Of a stretch of DNA of 64,000 bases, positions 52,334 through 62,289 are shown in pieces. The stretch covers positions 113,577 through 177,576 of the forward strand of contig NZ_RHOV01000004.1 in the NCBI RefSeq assembly GCF_003946655.1. The letters run 5' to 3'. Origin of the DNA: Lapidilactobacillus achengensis (GTDB lineage: Bacteria > Bacillota > Bacilli > Lactobacillales > Lactobacillaceae). The position numbers and the translations under genes were made by a program. How positions within the stretch are numbered: position 1 is the first letter of the stretch; the number at the start of each line of letters is the position of its first letter. The notes under the pieces were generated by a model. It saw nothing but the letters and a program-made list of their open reading frames with translations. It was not told the DNA's origin and made no database searches.

Positions 52334-54616
52334 TTAACTCGGCCCATCTGTAAGCGTCCAAGTGATCACACTCTGATAGCTGCCACCGACAGCGCTGGAG
52401 CTGATTCGTGCTTTGATCCCAGTGGCTTCAGTCCAAGCATCGGTAATGTTGGTCGTTTCTTCTTTGACCAAATTGGTCGATGCTTTTTTCGCGGCGATCG
52501 GCATGGGCTGATTGGGATCAGTTGGTAATAGTTCCTCGGAGGTGCCATCACGGCTGAAAACCAAACTGCCAGCAGTCGTATTCACTGTTTTACTGACTGG
52601 GGTGAGCGGTGACGCGGCGGCGCTTAGTTGCCAGCCGGAGCCTGTGCCACGGGTGTCGTGAACTGTGACGCCCCAATCGTCATTCCGACCGATCAGCATG
52701 GTCGCTCCGGTCAACTGCGATTGGGTAAAGGAACTGTTCTTCTCGACGAGCAGCTCGAGGATGCCAGTAACTTGCACCAGGATATCTTCGGACATGGCGG
52801 TATGACCAGTTTTATCGGTGACTTTGACCTTCAGGGTATAATTCCCCGTATTATCAGAGAATTTGTCTGGGAAGGCTAGGGTGAATAGCCCATCCTGAGC
52901 GGCGCTTCCATTGGTCCAAGTCGACGTTAGTTGCTGCGTGTCACTGGCGTTATTGTTATTGGTCAAGGTTGCGGTCACGGTGAAGTTACTATTGGTAGCC
53001 ACCATCGGTTTACCGGCAGCGTCATTGTAGTGGGTCACAAACTTCGGGACCGGGGTTGCAGCGCCTTGCTTGATCGCAATCGGGTCATTCTGATTTGTGA
53101 CTTCTTGACGAGTGACCACCAAAGGCTTGTTGTCCAAAATCGTGAATTGCGGCGAAGTGGCATTGGTCACCAAGTAGGAACCGGCAAATTGGCTTGTTTG
53201 GCTAGCGACCGTGATTGCTTTGGTGGTCGCGTTGATCGCCGGACCGGCCAAAACGATCTTAGCCCAAGGATTGTCAGCGGTCAGTGGGTGATCCAGCTCA
53301 ATTTTGTAAAGATCATCGACGGTCTCAACCTCCTTGAGCACTTGATCGGGAAGATTGGGATCCGCGTAAACAATTTTACCAGCGTCAGCAATCAGATCAA
53401 CGATTTCGTCATCAGGTAATTTCAGCGAGCCAATAATATCTGCCCAATCCTGGTTGCCGCCGGTGCGATTTAGGGTAAACGTATATTCCAACCGGTCGCC
53501 AGGCGTGACTCTGGAGCCAGTAATTACCGCGCTTTGTTGCGTTAGGTTTCTGATGGTCACGGCAGCATTACCTTCGACCAAGTTTGGAATTGATTCGAAG
53601 ATCACCATGCTGTTTTGAAAGTTATTGGGACCCGTGGAGCCGGTGAAACCCCAAGTGACTGCCCTAATGTCCTTGCCGAACACTTCATCGAGTGGAAATT
53701 CAGTAGTCGTAGCCTTTTCACCTGTTCTAGGGCTTCCGTCGGTGGGGTTTTTATCATTGAAAGTATATGTCATCTTCTTTGTACCGGCATTCCAATCCAA
53801 GGTGAGATGATACCAGTTTCCGGATGAGAACATAGTAGAGGTGATGTTATTAAGAACACTAAAATGAGTCTGGGTCATGATGTCAATGGAACTCGACCCT
53901 GGCCAGATCGTCGTGTAAGTGAGGGTCTCAGGAGTATGGGACGAAGGTCCTTGCGCTGGCCAGTTATAGGCAATATGAGGAGTCTTTATATTTGGTTTAC
54001 TGATTCTGTCCTTGTAGTAATCAAAGGATGAACCTTTATCAAATTTGAGGCCAACAAGTGAGTAAACTGGATTATTCGCATTATTCACATAACTATCAAA
54101 TTCCAAAGCCCAACTATGCTGAATGGCGGAATCTTTCGTAGTTTTTTGACTGCCATCATTCTTATCTTCACCATAGACACCAAGCGATTGTCCCTGATTA
54201 CTACTGCTGATGGCGCCAGTACCCCTGGCATCGTTTTGGAGTACCAAGGCCATTCCGTCTGCCGGGGCTGCTTGCGTGCCGAAGTTTAACCACATGGTGG
54301 CGGTTTGATCTTTGGTGAGGTCAAACTTATTTATTGCGGTTGACCAGACCGCACCTTTTTGTTTTTTGGCATCTGTGATTTGAACCACGTCGGTGTTGGG
54401 TACGGTGGTTTTGCCACTTAATATTTTGGCACTGTTTTCGGAGAAGGTTCCGGGAACAAATAAGTTATCGAGTTTGATGCCTTGTGGTGCCGTAGTAAAT
54501 GCGTCCGCCTGCACGATCCGCCCGGTTGCCCCCCATGGCAAGGCGCCAGCGAGGAGCGCGGCGCTGGTGATCAGTGTGAGTAGGCGGTGGGTTAGTTTGT
54601 TGTGAAGTCGTTTCAA
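52334..54616 (-). CDS. L-type lectin WxL surface protein
   Basis: Exported protein of 760 aa starting with TTG after GAGGGGGGATCAGC. Signal peptide (LLTLITSAALLAGALPWG, cleavage near VQA), then a legume-type lectin domain to about residue 330 (DGMALVLQNDARGTGAI, SLGVYGED, SWALEFDSYVNN, AVTWGFTGSTG). Middle region with beta domains (including TRQEVTNQNDPIAI and TNSNFTVTATLTNN), then a WxL domain with GSGWQLSAAASPL and VITWTLTDGPS at the very end. It is the last gene of the csc-like operon, 19 bases after the DUF3324 gene. Sequence blocks match the 744-aa protein at 48176, so the two are related by duplication. Confidence 0.92.
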   Translation of the reverse strand: MKRLHNKLTHRLLTLITSAALLAGALPWGATGRIVQADAFTTAPQGIKLDNLFVPGTFSENSAKILSGKTTVPNTDVVQITDAKKQKGAVWSTAINKFDLTKDQTATMWLNFGTQAAPADGMALVLQNDARGTGAISSSNQGQSLGVYGEDKNDGSQKTTKDSAIQHSWALEFDSYVNNANNPVYSLVGLKFDKGSSFDYYKDRISKPNIKTPHIAYNWPAQGPSSHTPETLTYTTIWPGSSSIDIMTQTHFSVLNNITSTMFSSGNWYHLTLDWNAGTKKMTYTFNDKNPTDGSPRTGEKATTTEFPLDEVFGKDIRAVTWGFTGSTGPNNFQNSMVIFESIPNLVEGNAAVTIRNLTQQSAVITGSRVTPGDRLEYTFTLNRTGGNQDWADIIGSLKLPDDEIVDLIADAGKIVYADPNLPDQVLKEVETVDDLYKIELDHPLTADNPWAKIVLAGPAINATTKAITVASQTSQFAGSYLVTNATSPQFTILDNKPLVVTRQEVTNQNDPIAIKQGAATPVPKFVTHYNDAAGKPMVATNSNFTVTATLTNNNNASDTQQLTSTWTNGSAAQDGLFTLAFPDKFSDNTGNYTLKVKVTDKTGHTAMSEDILVQVTGILELLVEKNSSFTQSQLTGATMLIGRNDDWGVTVHDTRGTGSGWQLSAAASPLTPVSKTVNTTAGSLVFSRDGTSEELLPTDPNQPMPIAAKKASTNLVKEETTNITDAWTEATGIKARISSSAVGGSYQSVITWTLTDGPS

Positions 54617-54635
54617 GCTGATCCCCCCTCATCGG

Positions 54636-55202
54636 CTATTTCGGCTCTGTCTTGTTTGTTGGTTCTTCGTCGTCTTTCTTCTTGCGCCGGAGCAGCAGGA
54701 TGATCAAGAAGACGAGCAGTAGGATAATGACCACGCCGATCAGGATCAGCCAGATGGTGTAATTTGGCTTGGCTGGTTCATCGACGGATTCCTTGTTGAG
54801 TTTATTCGCTTCGCTATCAGTGACCACGAAGTCTTTCTTGAAGTTCCATTTGTACTTCTTGTTGTCGGCGGTTGCCTTCAAATATAAGGTGTATTTGCCA
54901 GGTTCTAGGCGGTAGCTTTCGTTGCCGATCGGTAAGGTGAAGTTACTGTTAGGTGCCATCGCCATGCCGTCTTTCTTCATGGTGACGTATTTCTTCTTTT
55001 GACCGCGCTTGGTGATGTAGGTGTCGACCGCGAAATCCCTCATGATCGTGGCGCGGTTATTTTGCAAGGTGGCGGTGATGTAATTGCGATAGTTGAATTG
55101 TTTCGGACTGACTTTCAATAGGTGTAGATCTGGTTTGACTGCCGTTTGGTCGCTATGCAATTGCAGACCGATCACGTAAGCGAATTGGTTGGTAATGGTC
55201 AC
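54636..55202 (-). CDS. DUF3324 half of a split WxL-partner protein
   Basis: Second part of what is one gene elsewhere (188 aa). It begins with GTG inside the TGA stop of the preceding gene and reads TITNQFAYVIGLQLHSDQ, the start of the DUF3324 host-binding domain, then GMAMAPNSNFTLPIGNESYR and a C-terminal membrane helix (IWLILIGVVIILLLVFLIILL) with a charged tail. It has no signal peptide of its own, so alone it would not be exported in the usual way. See the finding on the frameshift. Compare the intact 351-aa protein at 16188-17243. Confidence 0.85.
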   Translation of the reverse strand: MTITNQFAYVIGLQLHSDQTAVKPDLHLLKVSPKQFNYRNYITATLQNNRATIMRDFAVDTYITKRGQKKKYVTMKKDGMAMAPNSNFTLPIGNESYRLEPGKYTLYLKATADNKKYKWNFKKDFVVTDSEANKLNKESVDEPAKPNYTIWLILIGVVIILLLVFLIILLLRRKKKDDEEPTNKTEPK

Positions 55203-55702
55203 GCCTTTCTGCTTTCGCTTTGTTCAGCGGTTTTCTGGGCGATGCGGATGCCACCAAGGATCACGCCGGAGAAAGTTTCCGCCGGGCTTTTCAACTTGAT
55301 TGCAACGGTGGCCGAAGATTTGGCCGGGACCGTGACATTTTGCTTCGCCGAGACCAGATCCTCAATATTGTGTTTCAAGGATTTATCCGGCTTGGCGCCG
55401 TGGTTGCTATAGTCGATCACGCCATTGCGGTTGGTGCCGGCGCGGTTGGTTTCCACGGTGTAGTCGTGGGCCTGGCTATCCTGATTGTTGATCCGCACTT
55501 GCAACGTTTGCTCCGTGTCTGGCTTGACCAGCAAATCGAAATAAGTGACCTTGCTGTTGGGCATTTGGTTGTTCGGCAAGATCGCGCCCACGTTGTACTT
55601 CAAGCTCTCCGCCCGCGCCGTTGATGGGTGCTGCCCCGCGATTCCCATCATTGCTGCCAAGGCCAGCCCTAGGCCGAGCCAAAATTTGTTCAACTTCTTC
55701 AT
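55199..55702 (-). CDS. DUF916 half of a split WxL-partner protein
   Basis: First part of the split gene (167 aa). Signal peptide (WLGLGLALAAMMGIAG, cleavage after ARA) and a full DUF916 peptidoglycan-binding domain (VTYFDLLVKPDTEQTLQVRI, SSATVAIKLKSPAETFSGVILGG). It stops at SESRKA, four bases into the DUF3324 frame. A -1 shift at AGA AAG GCG gives K-G-V-T-I-T-N, which restores the family sequence. GAGGAA precedes the ATG. Without the second half it would be secreted but without a membrane anchor. Confidence 0.85.
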   Translation of the reverse strand: MKKLNKFWLGLGLALAAMMGIAGQHPSTARAESLKYNVGAILPNNQMPNSKVTYFDLLVKPDTEQTLQVRINNQDSQAHDYTVETNRAGTNRNGVIDYSNHGAKPDKSLKHNIEDLVSAKQNVTVPAKSSATVAIKLKSPAETFSGVILGGIRIAQKTAEQSESRKA

Positions 55703-55797
55703 TGCAATTCCTCACATTCCCCGAGTGATTGATGTTCAACCTTTAATTTACCATAAAAAACGCAAAGTACCAGTGACGGCCACTTTGCGCTAGCAGA

Positions 55798-56481
55798 TCA
55801 ATTTGGCGCGTCTAATAACGACCAGTTCAAAGTGCCCACGTAATGATCGCTGGCGACTTTTGCTGGTAGCGCCAAGGTTAATTTCGCCGGTGTCGTGGCG
55901 TCATTCCCTAAGCCTAGAACCCAAATACCTCGTCCCTGTTGCGAGCTGGCTCGCACTAAGTTGACATAGTCACCAAGATAGATCTGGTCCGTGACTAACT
56001 GAGGCGCCGGACTAACATTATCGCTGGTGGTTTTCAACGTCGTTAGACCTTTGAAGTCCAATAATCCACTTTGCAAGATTGCGCCGGTTTGTTGACCGAC
56101 GAGAAATTCTGGCTTCAGTTGCAGCACCCAGCCAGTTCCGCTGCCGCGTTGATCGGTGACCTGCACCATGGCCTTGGCATTCAAGAGCTGAGCGCTGACC
56201 TTGTTCGCGGCGGTTTGTTTGGCGAAATGTAAATTACTGGCATAATCCAGCGACAAAACTTCCGTGGAACCCGTGCCCTGATTAGCGGGATCTAGCTCAT
56301 CGCCAGGGTAGGGCAGATCAGGATCTTGCGGATCGCGGGGCGCGACCGGATCGGTCGTGGCCTCGCTGATCAACGGAATCTTGGCCTCGCCGGTCAAGGT
56401 ATCACCTTGGACCGAACGGCCATTAACCAGGAGAGCTGCCAACAAACCCAGTAAGATCAAGTCGTTCCAACGTTTGCGCAT
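55798..56481 (-). CDS. WxL domain surface protein with proline/aspartate spacer
   Basis: Exported protein (227 aa). After the signal peptide (LILLGLLAALLVNG) comes a spacer rich in D and P (DPVAPRDPQDPDLPYPGDEL), then the WxL domain with GTGWVLQLKPEF and LNWSLLDAPN at the end (W-S-L second motif). A GGGGG site precedes the ATG. Part of the csc-like operon between the DUF916 gene and another WxL gene. Confidence 0.88.
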   Translation of the reverse strand: MRKRWNDLILLGLLAALLVNGRSVQGDTLTGEAKIPLISEATTDPVAPRDPQDPDLPYPGDELDPANQGTGSTEVLSLDYASNLHFAKQTAANKVSAQLLNAKAMVQVTDQRGSGTGWVLQLKPEFLVGQQTGAILQSGLLDFKGLTTLKTTSDNVSPAPQLVTDQIYLGDYVNLVRASSQQGRGIWVLGLGNDATTPAKLTLALPAKVASDHYVGTLNWSLLDAPN

Positions 56482-56529
56482 CGGCCACGCCCCCTTTCAA
56501 GCTTGCTTGGAACACTAGCGATGGGTTGA

Positions 56530-57129
56530 TTATGGTTGTGGTAGCGGATTTGGAACATCGGTCAAGGTCCAAGTTAGCTCTGCTTTATACTCACCTGCGA
56601 CGTTGTTCGCGGGAATCTCTAATTTAGCGGTGATTTCATCCGTATTGATCCCGATTCCGGCACCAGCTGGCGCGTAGAAAACAGATTTTGCGGCATCGTT
56701 GATCACGCCAGTTGCGGCTACCGCAGTATTCGCGCCGCCGCCACTATTATCAGCTGGTGTAGCCGCGGTAAAGGTTAGCACAGGACCGACTAATTTAGTC
56801 GTCGGTGTCGTCACGTCAGCGAATTCGCTGATCGCGACGGTGACCCCCCAACCAGCGGCGCCGCCACGGTTGGTGACTTGTAATAATGGGTCGCCAACAA
56901 TATCAGCGACAGTGATTGGTTTACCGGTGATCATTTGTGTCCCAAAATCGAAATATGGGACCGTGTCCAGCGTGATCTGGCTATCGCCTCCAGTATCATC
57001 GAACGTCAATGTAGTATTCGCCGTTGATGTTTTTGGCGATGTGTCTTCAGCGCTTACCAATGTGCTGGCACTAAACGACAAAGCAAGCATAAGCGTGCTG
57101 AGTGTCGTCAATGTTTTATTAAATTTCAT
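56530..57129 (-). CDS. WxL domain surface protein
   Basis: Exported protein (199 aa from ATG 57127-57129, after GGAGGGA; five upstream codons are discarded). Signal peptide (LSTLMLALSFSASTLVSA) and WxL domain: AGWGVTVAISEF and LTWTLTDVPN four residues from the end. Second WxL gene of the csc-like operon. Confidence 0.9.
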   Translation of the reverse strand: MKFNKTLTTLSTLMLALSFSASTLVSAEDTSPKTSTANTTLTFDDTGGDSQITLDTVPYFDFGTQMITGKPITVADIVGDPLLQVTNRGGAAGWGVTVAISEFADVTTPTTKLVGPVLTFTAATPADNSGGGANTAVAATGVINDAAKSVFYAPAGAGIGINTDEITAKLEIPANNVAGEYKAELTWTLTDVPNPLPQP

Positions 57130-57230
57130 GATGCTTCCCTCCATAATTCGTGCGTCCAGTCGTCATCAGCCGCGACACTCCCCTAAGCGTCGTGACCGGC
57201 TGAATCATAAAAAAATGGTCTGATGTTGCC

Positions 57231-57821
57231 TTAATTCGGTGAACTTTCTAAAGTCCACGTGAGTTCCGCGGTATAATCACCTGCTAGATTTCCTGGTGGA
57301 ATGGTCAGTTGCACCTGTTCCAGTGGATGATCCAATTGGAAAACGCCAATACCAGAATTGACCTCCGCGCTCAAAATCACGGAATCCGCCTGATTAACGG
57401 TGACCGCTTGACTAGTTGGATTGCGAGTAATGTCGTTGTTTGGTGTGACCGTACCCGCGCCTAAAGCTAATGACGCGCCTTTCAAAGTTTGCGGCGTTGG
57501 CGCCGCTGTTTGGAAATCACTGGCGCGGACTTTTACTTGCCAGCCCACTGGAACCCCTGGGTTTTCCACGATCAAGGCACCCTTGACCTCGTGGGCTTGG
57601 TAGGTGGCGCCCAGGGAGCTGAGTTTCTGTGCTTCGAAATCATAATCGGGCACTTGGCGCAAAATAATTGTGGCATTGGGATCCAAGTAGAGACCGATCG
57701 TCGCCGTTGAGATACCCGATTGGCCGTCCGGAGCCACTTCTGCTAGAACACTGGCGCTGCTTTGGAGACCGAGCCCTAACAAGAGCGCGCCAGTCCAAAC
57801 AATTAGTTTATTTGCATGCAT
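57231..57821 (-). CDS. WxL domain surface protein
   Basis: Exported protein (196 aa). Signal peptide (LIVWTGALLLGLGLQSSASVLA) and a WxL domain with VGWQVKVRASDF and LTWTLESSPN at the very end. GGGGGAT precedes the ATG. It lies 15 bases after the LPxTG-like gene and is the first WxL gene of the operon. Confidence 0.9.
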   Translation of the reverse strand: MHANKLIVWTGALLLGLGLQSSASVLAEVAPDGQSGISTATIGLYLDPNATIILRQVPDYDFEAQKLSSLGATYQAHEVKGALIVENPGVPVGWQVKVRASDFQTAAPTPQTLKGASLALGAGTVTPNNDITRNPTSQAVTVNQADSVILSAEVNSGIGVFQLDHPLEQVQLTIPPGNLAGDYTAELTWTLESSPN

Positions 57822-57836
57822 GTCGATCCCCCCTGT

Positions 57837-58283
57837 TCATCGTTCGGGGTGGCGACGTTGACGAAGTTCGCGGTCAATGATAATCAGCAACAAAACAATC
57901 AAAATCATTCCCCAAAACAAAACTGCTCGTTGGCGTTGCTCACTGGTCTGCGGCAAAATAATGTCGATCCAATCATTCTGACCACTGGTATCGTCCTGAT
58001 CGTTGGCGCCAGGCTGACTAGGGTCGGCTGGGTCGCTGGGATCAGACGGATCAGATGGGTCGGCTGGATCAGACGGGTCAGATGGATCGGATGGATCACC
58101 GGGATCGGACGGATCTGTTGGATCAGTCGGATCAGTCGGGCCCCCGCCACCTAGATCATCCTTCGCCGTGATTGAAATATCATATTGACTGCTGGTCACG
58201 TCAGCTTGGCTAACCTGTCCAGCGCTCGTGAAAATCCCCCAACAAAGAAACAAAAATAAAAGCACAAAATTTCTTTTTCGCAC
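57837..58283 (-). CDS. Small wall-anchored protein with DPSDP repeats and LPQTS motif
   Basis: First gene of the csc-like operon (148 aa), starting with GTG after AGGAGGGG. Signal peptide (FVLLFLFLCWGIFTSAG), a stalk of P-S-D and P-T-D or P-A-D triplets (about residues 47-93) and then LPQTSEQ, a hydrophobic stretch (AVLFWGMILIVLLLIII) and a basic tail. This is the plan of CscD-like proteins with an LPxTG sorting signal, but the motif reads LPQTS instead of LPQTG. Sortase might not cut it, in which case it would stay in the membrane through the C-terminal helix. Confidence 0.85.
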   Translation of the reverse strand: MRKRNFVLLFLFLCWGIFTSAGQVSQADVTSSQYDISITAKDDLGGGGPTDPTDPTDPSDPGDPSDPSDPSDPADPSDPSDPSDPADPSQPGANDQDDTSGQNDWIDIILPQTSEQRQRAVLFWGMILIVLLLIIIDRELRQRRHPER

Positions 58284-58325
58284 ACGACCCCCTCCTACAA
58301 TGTGCTGAATCCTATTCTATAAATT

Positions 58326-58370
58326 TACCATATCATAAATTCTCAAAAAATACACGTAAAATTCACTTTT
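58326..58370 (-). promoter_or_regulatory. WxL promoter element, copy 2
   Basis: Upstream of the csc-like operon. Minus-strand TTTACGTG (within 58353-58360) and ATGATATGG (58328-58336), 25 bases apart, with AAAAGTGAA just ahead; the same words and distance as at 51757-51818. A -10-like TATAGAAT is a little downstream. Confidence 0.6.
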
Positions 58371-58548
58371 AGTGACTATTCGTAAATTGATTTCGAAAAT
58401 CGAATTCATGCGGTCATTCCTTGTCCAGTGGTGAATTATTTGTGATGAAAAAGCGCTTTATTGTTTTGCTGAAAGATATTGGTCTGCTTTAATCGATTTT
58501 ATGCAGTTACCTCGTTGACACCTAATGGATCATAGTAATCGCCCAAAC
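58371..58548. other. Intergenic spacer
   Basis: No gene seen between the csc promoter element and the galR terminator. AAAAGCGCTTTA near 58449 is a weak cre-like palindrome. Confidence 0.4.
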
Positions 58549-58585
58549 AAAAAACCGGCCACTCCGTGATTCGGAGTGGCCGGTT
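58549..58585 (-). terminator. Terminator after galR
   Basis: CCGGCCACTCCG pairs perfectly with CGGAGTGGCCGG around a 5-base loop; on the minus strand it is followed by TTTTTT. Confidence 0.93.
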
Positions 58586-58626
58586 GCTTGAGTGGACTTT
58601 ATGCGTGAGTTTTCGTGATCGTTTGT

Positions 58627-59631
<1,005 letters not shown>

Positions 59632-59664
59632 TCAAACTAAATATTCAACTTAATTATATGATTA

Positions 59665-59986
59665 TTTACTAAATTTTTCAAATACTACTTACACCAGGCG
59701 GTTGCCAACCCGCCTTTTATTTACTAAATCTTGCGTTGGCGCGGCTCGATGACTGGCCATGTCTCCCGCAAAAAAATTCCGGATCGCTTACTGAGAAAGC
59801 TTGCGCAGAATTGTGGCGAACCAGCACGACGATCACTGGCGCGAAGTCAACGGGTGGTTGCGTTGGGACTTGCTTGGCTGTCAGGCGAAGGACCTGGTGA
59901 AAAGGCGGGATTTTGATTGACAGCGAAGGGTGAGAATGGTATAACAAGAGTAAGGATATTTACTAAAAGTATTTTGTTTTACTAAA
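59665..59986 (+). promoter_or_regulatory. Four TTTACTAAA operators between galR and galE
   Basis: The near-palindrome TTTACTAAA occurs at 59665-59673, 59720-59728, 59959-59967 and 59978-59986: two near galR and two near galE. No such word was noticed in the neighbouring genes. Two pairs 230-300 bases apart could allow DNA looping. The 220 bases between the pairs are more GC-rich than usual for a promoter and contain no gene that I can support. Confidence 0.75.
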
Positions 59987-60005
59987 AAACATGAGGTGAT
60001 TGATA

Positions 60006-60998
60006 ATGGCAATTATGGTAACTGGTGGAGCTGGCTATATCGGTTCACACACAACGGATCGCTTGATCGAACAGGGACAAGATGTGGTAGTGGTTGACAA
60101 CCTATTGACCGGACATCGGGCCGCGGTCAATGCGAAGTCTCGCTTCTATGAAGGTGATTTGCGTGATCGGGCTTTCTTGAACCGGGTCTTTGACCAAGAA
60201 GAAATCACTGGCGTGGTCCATTTCGCCGCCAATTCATTAGTCGCCGAATCAATGGCACAACCATTGAAATATTTCGACAACAATGATTACGGCTTTATTG
60301 TTTTATTGGAAACGATGATCGCTCATGATGTGAAACAACTGGTCTTCTCGTCGACCGCTGCAACGTTCGGTGAAGCGAAGGAAATGCCGATCACCGAAGA
60401 AACACCTCAGATCCCCACGAATCCATACGGTGAAAGTAAGCTGGTCATGGAGAAATTCGCCCACTGGGCAGATGTGGCCAACGGGTTGCGCTGGGTGGCC
60501 TTGCGCTACTTTAATGTGGCTGGGGCCAAAGCAGATGGCTCGATCGGTGAAGATCACCATCCGGAAACGCACTTGATCCCCATTGTGTTGCAAGTGGCCA
60601 GTGGCAAACGGGCTAAGTTACAAATCTTCGGCGGCGACTATCCCACACCAGATGGCACCAACGTTCGTGACTATGTTCATGTCATGGATTTGGCGGACGC
60701 TCATATTTTGGCTCTGGATTATTTGCAGGCAGGGCATGAATCCAATGCCTTCAACTTAGGCTCGGCGACCGGGTTCTCCAACTTGGAGATCGTGAAGGCG
60801 GCGCGGGCTGTAACCGGCGCACCCATTCCTTACGAAATCGCGGCGCGTCGTCCTGGGGACCCAAGCACCTTGATCGCATCATCAGAGAAAGCGCGGAAAG
60901 TGTTGCACTGGGCGCCGAAATACGATGACATTGAGAAAATCATTGCGACGGCCTGGACTTGGACGCAAAGTCATCCAGAAGGCTACGCCGATAAATAG
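60006..60998 (+). CDS. galE: UDP-glucose 4-epimerase
   Basis: NAD-dependent short-chain dehydrogenase-type epimerase (330 aa) converting UDP-galactose and UDP-glucose. NAD motif [12 protein letters not shown], catalytic S/T region SSTAATFGE and catalytic YxxxK in [12 protein letters not shown], plus RYFNVAGAK and [18 protein letters not shown] 60006 follows AGGTGAT; TTG 60000 lies inside the RBS. First gene of the Leloir operon. Confidence 0.97.
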   Translation: MAIMVTGGAGYIGSHTTDRLIEQGQDVVVVDNLLTGHRAAVNAKSRFYEGDLRDRAFLNRVFDQEEITGVVHFAANSLVAESMAQPLKYFDNNDYGFIVLLETMIAHDVKQLVFSSTAATFGEAKEMPITEETPQIPTNPYGESKLVMEKFAHWADVANGLRWVALRYFNVAGAKADGSIGEDHHPETHLIPIVLQVASGKRAKLQIFGGDYPTPDGTNVRDYVHVMDLADAHILALDYLQAGHESNAFNLGSATGFSNLEIVKAARAVTGAPIPYEIAARRPGDPSTLIASSEKARKVLHWAPKYDDIEKIIATAWTWTQSHPEGYADK

Positions 60999-61028
60999 TG
61001 GGGTTCTATCCACTCGAGGAGAATAAGA

Positions 61029-62216
61029 ATGAAATTATCAGAGATCAATCAAGATTTTACCCGTGTTTTCAGCACGGAGGCTGCGGCCAATTACTTCGCG
61101 CCCGGCCGCATCAATTTGATCGGCGAGCATACTGACTATAATGGCGGTCATGTATTCCCGGCGGCGATCAGCTTAGGCACCTACGCGGCAGTGGCACCCC
61201 GGACTGATCGGACCTTGCACCTTTACTCCGCGAATTTCAAACAAGAGGCCGTTCGGGTCATTGATTTGGGCAACTTGGCTTTTGCGAAGGCTGATGGTTG
61301 GACCAACTTTGTTAAAGGTGAATTTGCCCTGTTAACACAGGCAGGACACACGTTTGCGCATGGCTTGGATATTTACTTCTATGGTAATTTGCCCGCGGCT
61401 TCTGGTTTGTCATCTTCCAGCTCGATCGAGTTATTGACCGGCGCGATCATTAATGATGTTTATCAATTGGGTATTTCCCAACTGGATCTGATCAAGTTAG
61501 GTCAACAAGTTGAAAATCAATATATCGGGGTCAATTCCGGCATTATGGATCAATTTGCCATTGGCATGGGCCGGAAAGATCAGGCGATTTTCCTGGACAC
61601 CAACAGTTTGGCGTACGACTATTACCCCCTGGACTTGCCAGAACAGCGGATCGTCATTATGAATACCAACAAGCCGCGGACGTTGAGCGATAGTAAATAC
61701 AACCAGCGGCGGGCAGAATGTGAAGCGGCCTTGGCGCAACTGCAACAGGTGGTGGCGATCGACTCGTTAGGCGATTTGGATACGGCCAAGTTCGATGAAT
61801 ATTGTTACGCAATCGACGACGAAGTGCTGTTGAAGCGGGCGCGCCACGCCGTTTGGGAAAACCAGCGGACAGTTCGCGCGGCGCAAGCCTTGAGTCATCA
61901 TGATTTAGCGGAATTTGGTCGGTTATTGAACGCGTCCCACGTTTCACTGGAATATGATTATGAAGTGACGGGCACTGAATTGGATACTTTGGTCCACACT
62001 GCTTGGCAACAACCAGGTGTTTTGGGCGCACGGATGACCGGCGCGGGCTTTGGCGGCTGCGCGATCGCGTTGGTTCAACGTGATCAAATCCCAGCGTTCA
62101 TTGAGAAGGTCGGGGCCGTTTACGCCGAAACGATCGGTTATGCTGCTAGTTTCTACGTTGCCCAGATCGCCGATGGTCCGCACAAAATCGCACAGGCTGA
62201 ATTAGTGATCGAATAA
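61029..62216 (+). CDS. galK: Galactokinase
   Basis: GHMP-family kinase (395 aa) forming galactose-1-phosphate. Signature GRINLIGEHTDYNGGHVFP at the N-terminus, ATP loop LPAASGLSSSSSIELL, and GARMTGAGFGGCAIALV near the C-terminus. GAGGAGAATAAG precedes the ATG. It lies 30 bases after galE. Confidence 0.98.
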   Translation: MKLSEINQDFTRVFSTEAAANYFAPGRINLIGEHTDYNGGHVFPAAISLGTYAAVAPRTDRTLHLYSANFKQEAVRVIDLGNLAFAKADGWTNFVKGEFALLTQAGHTFAHGLDIYFYGNLPAASGLSSSSSIELLTGAIINDVYQLGISQLDLIKLGQQVENQYIGVNSGIMDQFAIGMGRKDQAIFLDTNSLAYDYYPLDLPEQRIVIMNTNKPRTLSDSKYNQRRAECEAALAQLQQVVAIDSLGDLDTAKFDEYCYAIDDEVLLKRARHAVWENQRTVRAAQALSHHDLAEFGRLLNASHVSLEYDYEVTGTELDTLVHTAWQQPGVLGARMTGAGFGGCAIALVQRDQIPAFIEKVGAVYAETIGYAASFYVAQIADGPHKIAQAELVIE

Positions 62217-62289
62217 AGTGGCCCAGGGTCGGGGGCGAACCCCGATCAGTGTTGAGAATGACTTTGATGGAATGGGAGTTTTGACAGTT

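Noticed and set aside
56699..57223. Frame of about 170 codons opposite WxL genes (also 47475-47987 and 59008-59640)
   Set aside because: Antisense to genes with signal peptides and WxL or LacI motifs; no RBS and no recognisable domain.
57930..58145. Short regular repeat that looked at first like a CRISPR or minisatellite
   Set aside because: It is the coding sequence of the P-S-D triplet stalk in the LPQTS protein; no spacers.
59731..59916. Possible small gene between galR and galE
   Set aside because: No RBS, no recognisable motif and no support on either strand; kept only as an unexplained GC-rich segment.
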